Below are positions 38,641-49,596 of a stretch of DNA of 64,000 nucleotides, piece after piece. Position 1 is the stretch's first letter; each line of letters starts with the position of its first letter. The translations under genes and the position numbers were made by a program. The notes under the pieces were generated by a model. The model was not told the origin of the DNA, did no database searches, and saw only the letters and a list, made by a program, of their open reading frames with translations. The stretch is from assembly GCA_963726715.1 (NCBI GenBank), contig CAVSDF010000008.1, positions 62,001 through 126,000 of the forward strand. The letters are read 5' to 3'. Source of the DNA: CAVSDF01 sp963726715 (GTDB taxonomy: Bacteria; Bacteroidota; Rhodothermia; Rhodothermales; BA12).

Positions 38641-41600
38641 GTGCCGCGCTCCCGTTACACCCTCCCCGTTGTCCTGCTGCTGGCGCTGGCTAGCGCCGTC
38701 GTGGCCTTTGCCCTGCGCGCGCCGTCGAACACTGCGTTTGCGGGAATGCCCGCCGCGCCCGCGGCGCACTGGTCGTGGGTGGCGAGCGCGCAGCCCGCCA
38801 CCGCAGAGAGCGTCGAGAGCGGCCTCGCCCTCGTCGCGCGGCAGCCGGAGTTCGGGTGGACGTATGTGCGCGTCGCCGATGCCTGTGTCGAAGTGGGGAT
38901 GGCCGACCGCTGCCGCGTCGTCCTCAGCGGCCTCTCGCCCGCCGCGCCCGAGGCCCTCGCCTACCGCGCCGCCGCCCTCGCCGTCCTCACGCCCGACGCC
39001 GACGCTCGGAGCGCCGCCTGGCAGGCCCTCGCCGCGCACGTCCGGCCTCGACCTCCCGCTCGCCCGCCGCCTCGCCGATGCCGCCCGTGACGGCGAGTGG
39101 ACCGACGCCCTCGCCGCCGAGTGGACGCGCGCCCTCGCCGCCCGCCCCGCCGACGCCGCGCCGCCCTTCGGTCTCTCCCTCCTCGCCACCGCCGCTGGCG
39201 ACCTCGACCGCACGTCCGCCCTCCTCGCCCGCGTCCGCCGTGTCGCCCCGACCGCTCCCGATCTCTACCGCGAACTCGGGCGCCTCCACTTCTCGCGCGG
39301 CGAGATCGCCGAGATGACGCGCGTGCTGCGCGAGGGCCTCGCCGCCGCGACGACACGCTACGACGCCGAAGCGGCGCTCATCCTGCGCGGCAACCTCGCG
39401 CTCGCGCTCTTCGAGCAGGTCGGCGACCTCGACGGCGCCGAGACCGCCTTCCGCGACGCCCTCGCCGACAGCCGCCGCCTCGGCGACACGCGCCGCGAGG
39501 CCTTCAACCACTACCGCCTCGGCCTCGTGGCCGTGCGCCGCCAGCAGTTCGACGCCGCCATCGCCCGCGCCGACTCTGCCGCGCGCCTCTTCCACGCCCG
39601 CAAGGACCCGGCGGAATCGGAAGCGCTCGTCCTCGCGGCTTCGTCCGAGCAGGCTCTCGCCCGCTTCTCCGACGCCGACGCGACGCTCGACCGTGCCCGC
39701 GCGGTGGCGGCGACCGTCCCGGCGCGGCAGCAGATCCAGCTCGCGCAGGCGCAGTTGTGGCGCCAGATGGGCCGCTTCGCCGATGCCCGCGCGCTCGCGC
39801 TTCGCCTGCGCTCCGAGGCGGGCGAGAGCGGCGCGGTGCTCATCGAGCTCTCCGCGCTCACGATCCTCGCCGAGATCGAGCAGTTCGAGGGCAACTTCGA
39901 GCAGGCGCGCGTCCACTTCAGCTCGGCGCTGCGGCAGGCCGAGGCGAACGAACTGGGCGACCGCACGCGCATCCTCTACGGCGCCCTCGGACGCCTGGCC
40001 CTCGACGTGCAGGACCCGGAGACCGCGAAGGCGATGCTTGCCCGCGCCTCCGACGGCACGCCCGCTTACTACGAATCGCTCGGGCGCGCCTACGCCCAGT
40101 TCGGCAACCTCGACGAGGCCATCCGCTACTACGACCTCGGCATCGCAGCCGCGCGCACCGAAGGCGCCGACGTGCCGCGGCTCATGGTCAACAAGGCCCG
40201 CGCCCTCCTCGACAACGGACGACTCGACGACGCGGAGCGGATGATCGCTCAGGTTCTCGACCGGAACAAGGAGAACCTTGGCTGGACGGCGCACGCGTGG
40301 TATGTCCGGGCGCTTGTTGCCCAGAAGAAGGGGGATGCAGCCGGCTCCCTTCGCTTTCTCGATCGCTCGGAAACGTCGCTCGGCGACGTGTCCAACATGA
40401 ACGCCCTCTGGGAGGTGGAAGCCCTTCGCGCCGACCTTCTCAGGAGTACGGGCCGGGTGGCCGATGCCGAGCGGTCCTACCGTCGTTCCATCGGCACGAT
40501 CGAGGCGCTGCGGACGAACCTCTACACCATCCAGCAGCGTGCGACCTTCGCCCGCGACAAGCAGGAGGTCTACGAAGGCCTCGCCGCACTCCTTCGCGGA
40601 CAGGGGCGTCTCGACGAGGCGTTCCTCGTGACCGAGCAGGCGCGCGGGCGCAGCCTCTCCGACCTTCTTCTCACCTCGCAGCAGGGCGGCGCACGGACGG
40701 CGACGACGACCCGGCTGATCGAGGCGCAGCGCCGCCGCGAGGCCATTGCGCGGATGATGGACGAGACGACGACGGAGACGGGCGAGGACCGGACGCGCTC
40801 GTCCTCGCTCCGGCGCGAATGGCGGCGCGCCGACTCGCTCTACGCCCGCGCCTCGTCGGACCTGCTCAGCAACCGGTCGTTCGCGCTTCTTGCGCGCCCC
40901 CGCACCATCGCCGACGTTCGGCGCGTGCTGACGCCCGGCGAAGCGCTCGTGCTCTACACCGTCGGCGAGACCGCATCGAGCGCGCTCGTCATCACGCCGG
41001 GCGGCGTACGCAACGTCGCGCTCCCGTTCGCTCTCGGTGGCTCCGCAGACGCGGTGAGCTTCTTCCGCGACGCGCTCAAGGACACGCAGGCCCCCTGGCA
41101 GGGCGCTTCGCGGCGCCTCTACCGCGAACTCGTGGCGCCCGTCATGGCGGCGCTCCCTGCCGGGACGACGCACCTGCACCTCGTGCCCCAGGGCGTGCTG
41201 CACTACGTGCCGTTCGCCGCTCTTCAGGACGAGCAGGGACGCTTCCTCGTCGAGCGCGTCACGCTCTCGTCGGTGCCGTCGGCGTCGGTGCTCGTCACGG
41301 CGCGTGAGCGGAGCCGCGCCACCGGCACGCGCTGGCGCCGCATCGTGGCCCTCGGCGACCCCAACGGACGCCTGCCCGGCGCGCGCGTCGAAGTGCAGCA
41401 GCTCGCCACGCTTCCGCAGGTCCGAACCGACGTGCTCGTCGGCGATCAGGCGACGCGGGCCAACCTGACGGCCATCGCCTCGGAGGCCGACATCCTGCAT
41501 TTCGCCACCCACGCACGCTTCGTCGGGCGCACGCCGTGGGCGTCGCACCTCGAATTGCGCGACGGGCCGCTCAGCGTCGGTGAGATCGCCAACCTTCGCC

Positions 41601-41923
41601 TCGACCGCCCTTACCTCGTCACGCTCAGCGCCTGCGAGACTGCCGTCGGCGGCACGGGGGCCTCCGACATTCCGGCGGGCGACGAGTGGGTGAGCCTGAA
41701 CAACGCCTTCCTCGCCGCCGGCGCGCCGTCCGTGCTCGCCACGCTGTGGTCGGTCGATGACCGGGCGAGCACGCCGCTCGTCACCTCCTTCTACCGGCAC
41801 CTTCTCGAAGACCGGGGCAAGTCGTACGCTCTCGCACAGGCCCAGCGGGAGATGCTCCGGTCGCCGTCTCTCCGCCACCCGTTCTACTGGGCTGCTTACA
41901 CCCTGACGGGCGACCCTCGCTAA
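38641..41923 (+). CDS. Exported TPR-CHAT caspase-like protein (one frame break)
   Basis: About 1,094 residues from the GTG at 38641. One extra base near 39040 separates the N-terminus from the rest. An N-terminal hydrophobic segment (PVVLLLALASAVVAFAL) is a signal peptide or anchor. A long TPR superhelix follows (about 130-640; e.g. YRELGRLHFSRGEIAEMTRV, FNHYRLGLVAVRRQQFDAAI). The C-terminal CHAT domain (about 755-1094) has its catalytic His in LHFATHARF and Cys in LSACETAVGG, preceded by LVPQGVLHYVPFAAL. CHAT domains are caspase/separase-clan Cys proteases, usually held by partner domains until triggered. The subtilisin gene starts 16 nt downstream. Confidence 0.9.
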
Positions 41924-41939
41924 ACACCCCCCCACACCC

Positions 41940-43899
41940 ATGACATCCCTCCGACTGCTCTCCGCAGCCGCGCTGTCGCTCGCCCTCGCGAGCACCGCCG
42001 ATGCACAGGTCGGGCTGACGCGCGACAACGGTGGAGTCCGCCTCCAGACGCCGGGGATCGGCGCGCTCACGCTTGCGCGCAGCGCCTCCAAGTCGGCATC
42101 CGGAAGCACGTGGACGATCACCGACAGCCAGGGGTTCTCCTACAGTGCCGGCGGGTACGACGCCGACAACGATAGCACTGGCATCGGCGGCGGCGGTGGG
42201 ACGCGCCCTCCGGGCGGCGGCACGTCGGGCGGTGGTGGCGGCCCGATCATCGTCGGCGGGTACGACGAGGCCCCCGATGGCGGCGGTGGCGGCGGCACAC
42301 GTCCTCCGGGCGGCGGCACGTCGGGCGGTGGTGGCGGTCCGATCATCGTCGGTGGGTACGACGAGGCGCTCACGTTCATGCGCACGAGGCGCGGGGCGGT
42401 CGTGCGACACGACGCGACACTCGGCGTCGATCACATCAACTTCCCGGGCCAGTCCGACCCGATCGGCTACTTCTTCCAGATCGTCGCGCAGGACTCGCTC
42501 CACGGGCAGCCGCTCTACCGGCTCTTCCGGATGATCGACGTGCCGAGCCGCGGCACCTTCGACCCCGTGGCGGCGGATCTCGCCAAGACGGCCGCGCCGC
42601 GCTTCTTCTTTCCCAACGACGAACTCTACCGCTTGCAGTGGGGCCTCGCGCCGACGCGTCTGATGCTCGCGCAGTGGCACCCGGCGGCGGCGCGCAAGGC
42701 CATCCAGGTCGGCCTCATCGACAGCGGCGTCGGCACGGCCGAGCGAGGCCACACCGGCCTCGACGGTGTTCAGATGCGCTACACGCCGATCGCACCGACG
42801 ACCGGCGCGCCTGCCTCGCACGGCCTCAGCCTCGCCACGCTCCTCGGCGACCGCAGCAACGACGGCTCTGGCACGGTCGGGCTCATCGGTGGATGGGGGC
42901 AGACGAGCTGCTTCCCGCAGCCGCCCCTGATGTCGCAGGTGCAGCCGACGCTCTCGGTCTACAACGTCGGCGACTTCGGGCCGGACACGTACAGCGTCGC
43001 GCGCGCCCTCTACGCCGCCGCCGAGGCGGGCGTCGATGTCGTCAACCTGAGCTTGCACGTCGCGCCCTCGCCCATCGTCGAGGAAGCCGTCGAGGCAGCC
43101 ATCAAGGCGGGCGTCATCGTCGTCGCCGCCGCGGGCAACTACGGCGCGGGCGTCTCCTACAAGCCCGCCCGCTTCCCGGCGTCGCTGCCCGGCGTCATCT
43201 CCGTCGGCGCCGTCGATGCGACGATGGGACCGGCGTCGTTCTCGGCCCGTGACGGCGTGGACATCTACGCGCCCGGTACCAACATCGTCGTCGGCGGCCC
43301 GAACGGAACGTGGGTGTACGGCAACGGCACGTCCTACGCCGCGCCGCACGTCGTCGCCGCGCTCGCCCTGATGCGCGCCGCCAACCCGGCGCTGACCGGC
43401 GCCGACGCCCTCGCGGCGCTCAAGCGCTACGCGACCTCGCCCGGCGGCGTGCCGGTGCTCAACGCGCTCTCGTCGCTCAACGCCGTCCTGCCCGCCGACG
43501 CCCGCATCCGCCTGCCGTCGCCCCTGCCGGGCTGCGCCGCCGGCGGCGCCTTCTTCGGCAAGGACGACGAGCCGGTCGCGGCCGTCGCCTACAACGACCG
43601 CGTCGACGACGACCTCTTCGCCGACGCAGCCCCGACGGTGACCGCCATCTCGGGCATTTTCCCGAACCCGGCCCGCGGCCGTGCAACGGTTTCGGTCGAT
43701 CTCGCCGCCTCGCAGGCCGTCCGCGTGACGCTCCACGACGCCCTCGGGCGCGAGGTCGCCGTCCTCGCCGAGGACCGCCTCGACGCAGGCTCGCACCGCA
43801 TCGCCATCGACGGCAGCGCGACTGGCGTCGGGCGTCTACCTCGTCCGCGTCGTCGGCGAGCGCGGCACCTTCACGCGCGCCGTCACCTTCGTGCGCTGA
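41940..43899 (+). CDS. T9SS-exported subtilisin-like serine protease (one frame break)
   Basis: About 653 residues. The signal peptide ends STADAQ. A prodomain-like region contains two Gly-rich tandem repeats (42184-42367). The S8 catalytic triad is complete: Asp in VGLIDSGVG, His in ASHGLSLATLLGDRS, Ser in GTSYAAPHVVAAL, with the oxyanion Asn in AAAGNYGAG. A type A T9SS sorting domain follows (GIFPNPARGRATVSVDL...LGREVAVL). One extra base near 43829 breaks the frame; repaired, it ends GVYLVRVVGERGTFTRAVTF at the TGA of 43897-43899. Unrepaired, the frame reads through into the next gene. It is the likely operon partner of the CHAT gene. Confidence 0.9.
42184..42367 (+). repeat. Two tandem 96-nt repeats encoding Gly-rich linkers
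   Basis: Two near-identical units encode TRPPGGGTSGGGGGPIIVGG followed by YDEA. Few substitutions separate them, so the duplication looks recent and copy number may vary between strains. Confidence 0.85.
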
Positions 43900-43920
43900 G
43901 CCAGCACATCCAGCGGTGCC

Positions 43921-43956
43921 CGCGGGGCGCTCTTCCGGTCCGGAGAGCGCCCCGCG
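43921..43956 (+). terminator. Hairpin after the subtilisin gene
   Basis: CGCGGGGCGCTCT (43921-43933) pairs perfectly over 13 bp with 43944-43956, with a 10-nt loop. It starts 22 nt after the stop. GTGCGTTTC follows, so there is only a short T run. Confidence 0.6.
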
Positions 43957-44033
43957 GTGCGTTTCGGGCAGTCGGACAGATGCCGCCGTGCCCGATCTTG
44001 GCGCCGTTTCCCGACCTTACAACCCTGATCGAC

Positions 44034-44537
44034 ATGCTGCCCCTCGACTACGGCGACCTCGAAGGCGGCCTCGTGCGCATGATGGAGCGCCACCGCACCG
44101 ATGGCACCCTGACCGGCGACGCCGAGGCCGACGCCTTCCTCCGCGCATCGCCCGAAGCGCTCCTGCTTGGCCTGCTCTTCGACCAGCGCGTGCGCGCCGA
44201 ATCGGCCTTCATGGGTCCGCAGCGCCTCCACGCGCGGCTCGGGCACCTCGACATGGCCCGCATCGCCGCGCACGACCCCGACGACCTCCGCGCCCGCTTC
44301 GCCGACCTCCCCGCCGTCCACCGCTTCACCAACACGATGGCCGAGACGACGCAGAAGGTCGCCGCCGCCGTCTGCGAGCGCTTCGACGGGCGTGCCGCCG
44401 CGCTCTGGGACGACGGCGCCGACGCCGACACCGTCGCCGCGCGCGTGCGCACGCTACCGGGCTTCGGGCCGGACAAGTCGAAGAAGATGCGCTACGTCCT
44501 CCACTACTTCGGCTACCGCGACTTCTCGGGCGGCTGA
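44034..44537 (+). CDS. HhH-GPD-type DNA repair protein (TIGR03252-like)
   Basis: 167 residues from MLPLDYGDLEGG. The sequence follows the small uncharacterised HhH-GPD family: LLLGLLFDQRVRAESAFMGPQRLHARLGHLD, then AVHRFTNTMAETTQKVA, ending in the helix-hairpin-helix LPGFGPDKSKKMRYVLHYFG. Members are predicted base-excision glycosylases without the iron-sulfur Cys loop; none is seen here. A GATCTTG box at 43994-44000 lies 33 nt upstream, so it may have its own promoter. It shares a frame with the subtilisin only because of the break there. Confidence 0.85.
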   Translation: MLPLDYGDLEGGLVRMMERHRTDGTLTGDAEADAFLRASPEALLLGLLFDQRVRAESAFMGPQRLHARLGHLDMARIAAHDPDDLRARFADLPAVHRFTNTMAETTQKVAAAVCERFDGRAAALWDDGADADTVAARVRTLPGFGPDKSKKMRYVLHYFGYRDFSGG

Positions 44538-44589
44538 GCAGCGTAATCGTGCTATATGAGGCCAGGCTCGATTGAGCCTCGCCACCCAC

Positions 44590-45012
44590 TCACCCGTCAC
44601 TCCCCGGACGGTAGCGGCGGTCGGCCTTCCGGGCGGATGTGCGGCGCTTGGCCTCGGCGTGGCGGCGGCGCGAGCCGGCGGTCGGGCGCGTGGGGACGCG
44701 CGGCGTTTCGGGGCGGGCGGCCTCGTCGAGGCGGCGGCGGAGTTCGGCGAGGGCGCGGACGCGGTTCTGCCACTGGCTCCGGTCGCGGCGCGCGAGCACC
44801 ACGATGCCGGTCGGGAGGTGGCGCATCCGGATGCCCGTCTCGACCTTGTTCGCGCGCTGCCCGCCCTTCGTGCCCGCGCGGAGCGTGTCGATCTCGCACA
44901 TGGCGAGGAGGGCCTCGTCGCTCAGGCCCGACGCGTCGAACGGGCGCGGGGGCGGGTCCGGGCGGGGCGCGTCGCGGGGTGCGTCGGAAGGGTGGGGTGC
45001 GGAGTCGTCCAT
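44590..45012 (-). CDS. ArfB-like peptidyl-tRNA hydrolase (RF-1 domain protein)
   Basis: 140 residues. The GGQ peptidyl-tRNA hydrolysis motif is present in AGTKGGQRANKVETGIRMRH, followed by RSQWQNRVRALAELRRRLDEA. There is no stop-codon recognition domain. The basic C-terminal tail (RRRHAEAKRRTSARKADRRY) is like the ArfB tail that enters the empty mRNA channel of stalled ribosomes. The N-terminal 25 residues are Pro-rich and may not be conserved. It follows the sensor kinase gene by 22 nt, so the two are co-transcribed. Confidence 0.85.
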   Translation of the reverse strand: MDDSAPHPSDAPRDAPRPDPPPRPFDASGLSDEALLAMCEIDTLRAGTKGGQRANKVETGIRMRHLPTGIVVLARRDRSQWQNRVRALAELRRRLDEAARPETPRVPTRPTAGSRRRHAEAKRRTSARKADRRYRPGSDG

Positions 45013-45034
45013 CGGAGTCGGGCGCGGATGCGCG

Positions 45035-48000
45035 TCAGGCGGGCGTCGGGGCGAGGGGGAGGCGGACGGTGAACGTCGTGCCCGCGCCCTCGGTCGTCTC
45101 GAACGAGATCGCGCCCCCCGAGGCCTCGATGGCCTGCCGCGCGATGGCGAGGCCGAGGCCGGTGCCGCTCGTCTTGGTCGAGAAGTTGGGGACGAAGATG
45201 CGCTCGCGGTCGGCCTCGGCGATGCCGCTGCCGGTGTCGGCCACGTCCACGACCGCGAACGCGCCGTCGGCGCGGCTCGACACGGTCACGCGGCGCACGG
45301 CGCAGCCGTCGGTGGCCTGGATGGCGTTTTTGACGAGGTTGATGAACACGCGCCGCATCTCCTCGCGGTCGGCTTCGACGACGAGCGGCGCGGGCGCAGG
45401 GATCACGACGACCTCGGCGCCGTCCGCGTCGGCCTCCATCAGCACGACGGCCTCGGCGGCGACGCGGCTCAGGTCGAGCGGCTCGGCGACGCGGCGCGGC
45501 AACCGCGCAAACGTCGAGAAGTCCGACGCGATGCGCGTGAGGGCGTCGATCTGTTCGAGGAGCGTCGTCGTGACGCGGTCGAACATCCGCCCGAACTTGC
45601 CCTGCGGCGGCGCGTCGTCGCCCTCCTCGTCGCGGCTTTGCCCGTCGTCGTAGGCGCGGCGCAGGTGCTGCACCGACAGCTTCATCGGGGTCAGCGGGTT
45701 CTTGATCTCGTGCGCCACCTGCCGCGCCATCTCGCGCCACGCGAGCTGCCGCTCCTGCTGCGCGAGCTGCCGACGGCTCTCGGCGAGCTGCGCCTGCATC
45801 GCGTTGAACGTGCGCGCGAGGTCGCCCATCTCGTCGTCGCGCGTCTCGGGGATCGGCGTGTCGAAGCGCCCGCGGGCGACGGTCTCCAACCCTTCGCGGA
45901 GCCGCGCGACGGGCTGCGCGAGGGCGCGGGCGAAGAGCGTGGCGGTGCCGAGAAGCAGGACGAGGAGCACGAGGAGCGCGCCGAAGAGGTACGCCTGCAT
46001 CCGCGACTGCTCGGCCTCGAGGCGCTCCTGCTCGGGGAGCGTGGGGACGGAGAGCACGTAGACGGGGCGCCCGCTCTCGTCGAGGAGGGCGCGGTAGCCG
46101 GCGCGGTAGCGGAAGGTGCCGAGGCGGGCGTCGAGCGCCACGAAGCGCTGCCCGTCGAAGCCGAGGGCCTCGTAGGCGCCGACGGGCAGGCGCGGGTCGA
46201 GGAGGCCGTCGCGCAGCAGGACGGGCCGCGAGGTGGCGACGAGGTCGGGGCCGCGGTAGACGTTGAGGTCGAGGTCGAGGCGCCGCGCGAGCGAATCGAC
46301 GGAGGCGCGTTCGAGCTGCCGGTAGGCGAGGGCGCCCGCAGGCGCGTCGAGCGTGAGCGTCTCCTCGACCCGCTCGAGGCTCTGCGCGAGCCACGCATCG
46401 GTCGCCCGCGCCTGCTCGCTGACCACGACGCCGCGCCCGACGAGTGCGACGGCCACGACGGCCACGCCGCCGACGGCGAGGAAGGCGCCGAGGACGCGGT
46501 CGCGGAACCGCCGCGGCGGCCACACGCCCGGCGTGCGCGCGAGGAAGACCGCGACGGGCACGAGCGCGAGCGCGAACCCGACGAGCGCGAGGCGGAGGGC
46601 GAAGAACAGGTGGTCGAAGACGGTCAGGAGAGGCGCCCGGACGGCCACGACGCGCCCGGCGTCGGCGAGCACGCCGGGAGGTCCGTCGCCTGCCGCAGCG
46701 GCGGAGTCGGGCTGGGCGCGGTAGAGGACGCGGGAGCGGCCGGTGCGGTCGCGCTCGGTGCGCCACACGTCGGCGCCGTCGGCGGTCGCGCGGATCGTGG
46801 CGTCGTCGAGGCGGGCGCGCCCGAAGTCCTGCCCGATGCCGCGCACGAACACGCCGTCGCGGAACTGGGCGACGGCGAGGTCGGAGGCCAGCCCGGCGGC
46901 GCCGTCGGGCAGGAGCACGCGCGGAAACGGCGTCTCGAAGTCGCGCGTGCGGGGCGCGGGTTCGGCCCGCGCGGTCACGAACCCGACGCTGTCGAGGCGC
47001 GCGAGGCCGAGGTACTGGAAGCGGTCGGCCTCGCGCCGCCCGGTCACTGGCTCGACGATGAGGTCGGAGTCGGGCGCGCCGAAGGGGTCGAGGGCGAAGG
47101 GATCGCGGGCACGCGAATCGCCGCCGCCGGAGCGCCCGGCCTGCATCGCGCGCAGCAAGGCGAACTCGTCGAGGTCGAGCACGTCGGAGGGGGCGGAAAG
47201 GCCCTCGGCGTATCGCCCGGCGAGGCGTCCGTCGCGGTCGAGGACGACGAGGCCGACGTCGTACGGGCCGTAGCTGCCGAGAAGGGCATCTCGCACGAGG
47301 GCGGCGGCGCGGGCGTCGAGGCGGGCGCGGCGGGCGCTGTCGGCGGCGCTGCCGGGGAGAGGGGCGGGGTCGGCGAGGAGGTCGCGGACGGCGGGGTCGT
47401 CCTGGGCGCGGCGCAGCACGTCGGTGAGGTCGAAGAGCACGCGCGCGTCGCGCTCGACCGATCCGGCGGCCTCGTCCATCTGCGTCTGCCGCTGCGCCGC
47501 GAGGCCCGCGTAGAGGAGCGGGTAGAGCAGGGCGGCGACGAGGAGCACGCCGGGCAGGACCGCGCGCAGACTGCCGGGCCAGAGGCCGCGCCGCACCGCG
47601 CCGCTCGGCCGTCGCCGCGATTCCCACACCGCTACGCCGGTCACGACGGCAGCGACGCTCATCGCCCGCGCGGGCGCACCGATCAGCCCTGCGGCTACCG
47701 CAGCCCCGAGCACGCTCCCGCCGCCGATCACGACCCACCGCGTCCCATCCGTCCGTGAGGGGTCCAGCCGAACCGCGACCCATCGTGCCGCGTCGACGAG
47801 GGCGCGGGCTGTCCAGACGGTGGCGAGCGTGGCGCCGAGGAGCGCGCCGAGCAGCAGGGCCACGTCGCGCGGGGGCCAGAGCGTCGCGCGCGAGAAGACG
47901 GGCAGCGTCGAGTCGAGGAGCGCGCGGGCAGCGAGCGTGGCGAGCAGATCGGCGGCGGCCACGATGCCTGCCCCGGCAGTCGCGGCGGCGAGGACGACGA

Positions 48001-49221
48001 GCACGGTGGGGAAGGCGCGGCGCTTCGGGGAGGTCGTTGCGTCGGCACGTCGTCCGTCCCCGATCCGCGTCTCGGCAGCACCGAGGCCGCGCGTGGCGAT
48101 GGCGGCAGCGAGGAGCACGGCGGCGACGGTGACGATCAGGTCGCCGAGCGAGCGTGCGAGGCCGAAGGCGACGGGCGTGGCGAAGCGTTCGGGGTCGAAG
48201 AGCGGCGCGAAGGGCGCCGGGCTGCGCTGCCACTGCGCGGGCACGTCGAGCACGAGCAGCAGCACGCGCACCCCGCCGATGGCCGCGACGAGCGCCGCCG
48301 TCCACGCCGCGACTCGCCCGTGGCGCCGCCGCAGCGCCCGCCGCCACAACCCGAGCACGGCCCCGGCGAGTGCGAATCCCATCACGACGGCCCAGAACGC
48401 CCGCACGTCGTCGACGCGCCGGTCGACGGACGGCGTCCGCGCGGCGATGTCGGCCGAGAGGCGTCCGAGCGGCACGGACGTTCTGCCTGCGCCGGTGACG
48501 GCGATCGGCGGGATCGCGTGCCCCCGTCGTCCTCCACACCCGCCTGCCGCGCCGTGTCGAGGCGGATGTCGAGGCCGCGGGCGCGGGTGGCGGTGCGGAT
48601 GAGGTCGTAGGGGCGCAGCGACGCGTTGCGCACCGGCGGCGTCTCGCGCACCGTCCGCGTCACGACGACACGCCCGCCGTCGATGCCCTCGACCGGTTCG
48701 ACGCGTCGAATCAGCGTCCGCGTTTCGGTGACGACGAGACCCTCGCGCGCCGACTCCCCGAACTGCGCGCCCGCCGCCCCTCCCTGCTGCGCCGACGCGC
48801 CCTGCCACGCGTAGAGCAGCGAATCGCGCCAGACCTCGACCGATACACGCGGCGGCGGCGGCGTGGCGGCGAAGCGGCGGACGAGGGCGCCGAGCGCCTC
48901 GGGCGTCTCGCCGGTGAGCGCGGCGGCGACGGCGGGGTCGCGCGCCAGGCGGTGCGCGCGCGCGTCGGTGTCGGCCCAGGCGGTGGTGAGGGCGTCGTCG
49001 GCGTCGGCGAGCGCGGCGTCGGCGAGGGCGGTGGGGTCCGGGCCGGGCACGGCGGGCACGACGAGGGGCGCCGTCGCCCACAGAACGAACGCGACGAGTG
49101 CCGGGACGAGCGGCGCGAAACGGCGGAGCGCGGCGGGCAACGGGGCGGGGACGGGCAGGGCAGAGGCCAGGTGGAGCGCACACAAGATCGGCGCGCGGGT
49201 GCGGCCGCCTGCCCGCTCCAT
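45035..49221 (-). CDS. Very large NtrY-like membrane sensor histidine kinase (one frame break)
   Basis: About 1,395 residues from the ATG at 49221. The frame breaks at the five-C run 48521-48525; one more base restores it. Order: an N-terminal membrane segment (APLVPALVAFVLWATAPLVV), an extracytoplasmic domain, then a cluster of about 6-8 membrane segments (e.g. VVMGFALAGAVLGLW). A second extracytoplasmic sensor region, another membrane pair and a HAMP domain lead to HisKA with the phospho-His in ARQVAHEIKNPLTPMKLS (about 1170), then HATPase (INLVKNAIQATDG, ADTGSGIAEADRE, GTGLGLAIARQAIEASGG). The kinase core is NtrY/NtrB-like. No response-regulator gene lies nearby. Confidence 0.88.
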
Positions 49222-49596
49222 CGTGTCCGGCGCGAAATCGCCGGTCCTCGCGCGCTTGGTGCGGGTGTGATGCGGGGGGGCGATGGGCGCGGGCGCCGCC
49301 AGTGGATACGGGCGGTCCCGGTGGGTGCGAATGGTGCCGCCGGTGGTGATGCGCGCGGCGCCGGGGCGTGCGGGTGACACCACCGCCGGTCCGGTGGCTC
49401 GATAGTCCCCGCCTGTCATTGTGAGGCCTGGCACGGGCCGCGGCAATCCGGGTCGAAGGTGCCCGAGTCTTCCGGCAGTCACGGCGCCCGTCGATCCGGA
49501 TTGCCGCGTCGCTGCGCTCCTCGCAATGACAGGCTGTTGGGTCCGCGACAGCCTGTGTGGCCTTCCATCACCTCACCAACCCATCCCTCTCGCCCC
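49222..49596. other. 375-nt gap with repeat element and C/A-rich tract
   Basis: No gene seen. It contains the second TGTCATTG hairpin repeat (49414-49531), then a small AGGCTGT/ACAGCCT hairpin (49532-49555) and a CTCACCAACCCATCC tract just before the DUF4783 stop. The first 190 nt upstream of the kinase gene show only GC-rich sequence. Confidence 0.5.
49414..49531. repeat. TGTCATTGCGAGG long-hairpin repeat, copy 2
   Basis: 118 nt. It shares both ends and the inner GGCAATCCGGGTCGAAGG block with copy 1 (22333-22425), but carries about 25 extra nt in the loop region. It looks like an independent or diverged insertion of the same element. Confidence 0.8.

Noticed and set aside
38641..41923. TPR-CHAT protein as part of a type III-E CRISPR (Craspase) system
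   Set aside because: The domain pair matches in name, but there is no gRAMP/Cas7-11 gene or CRISPR array here, and the protein has an N-terminal export or anchor segment.
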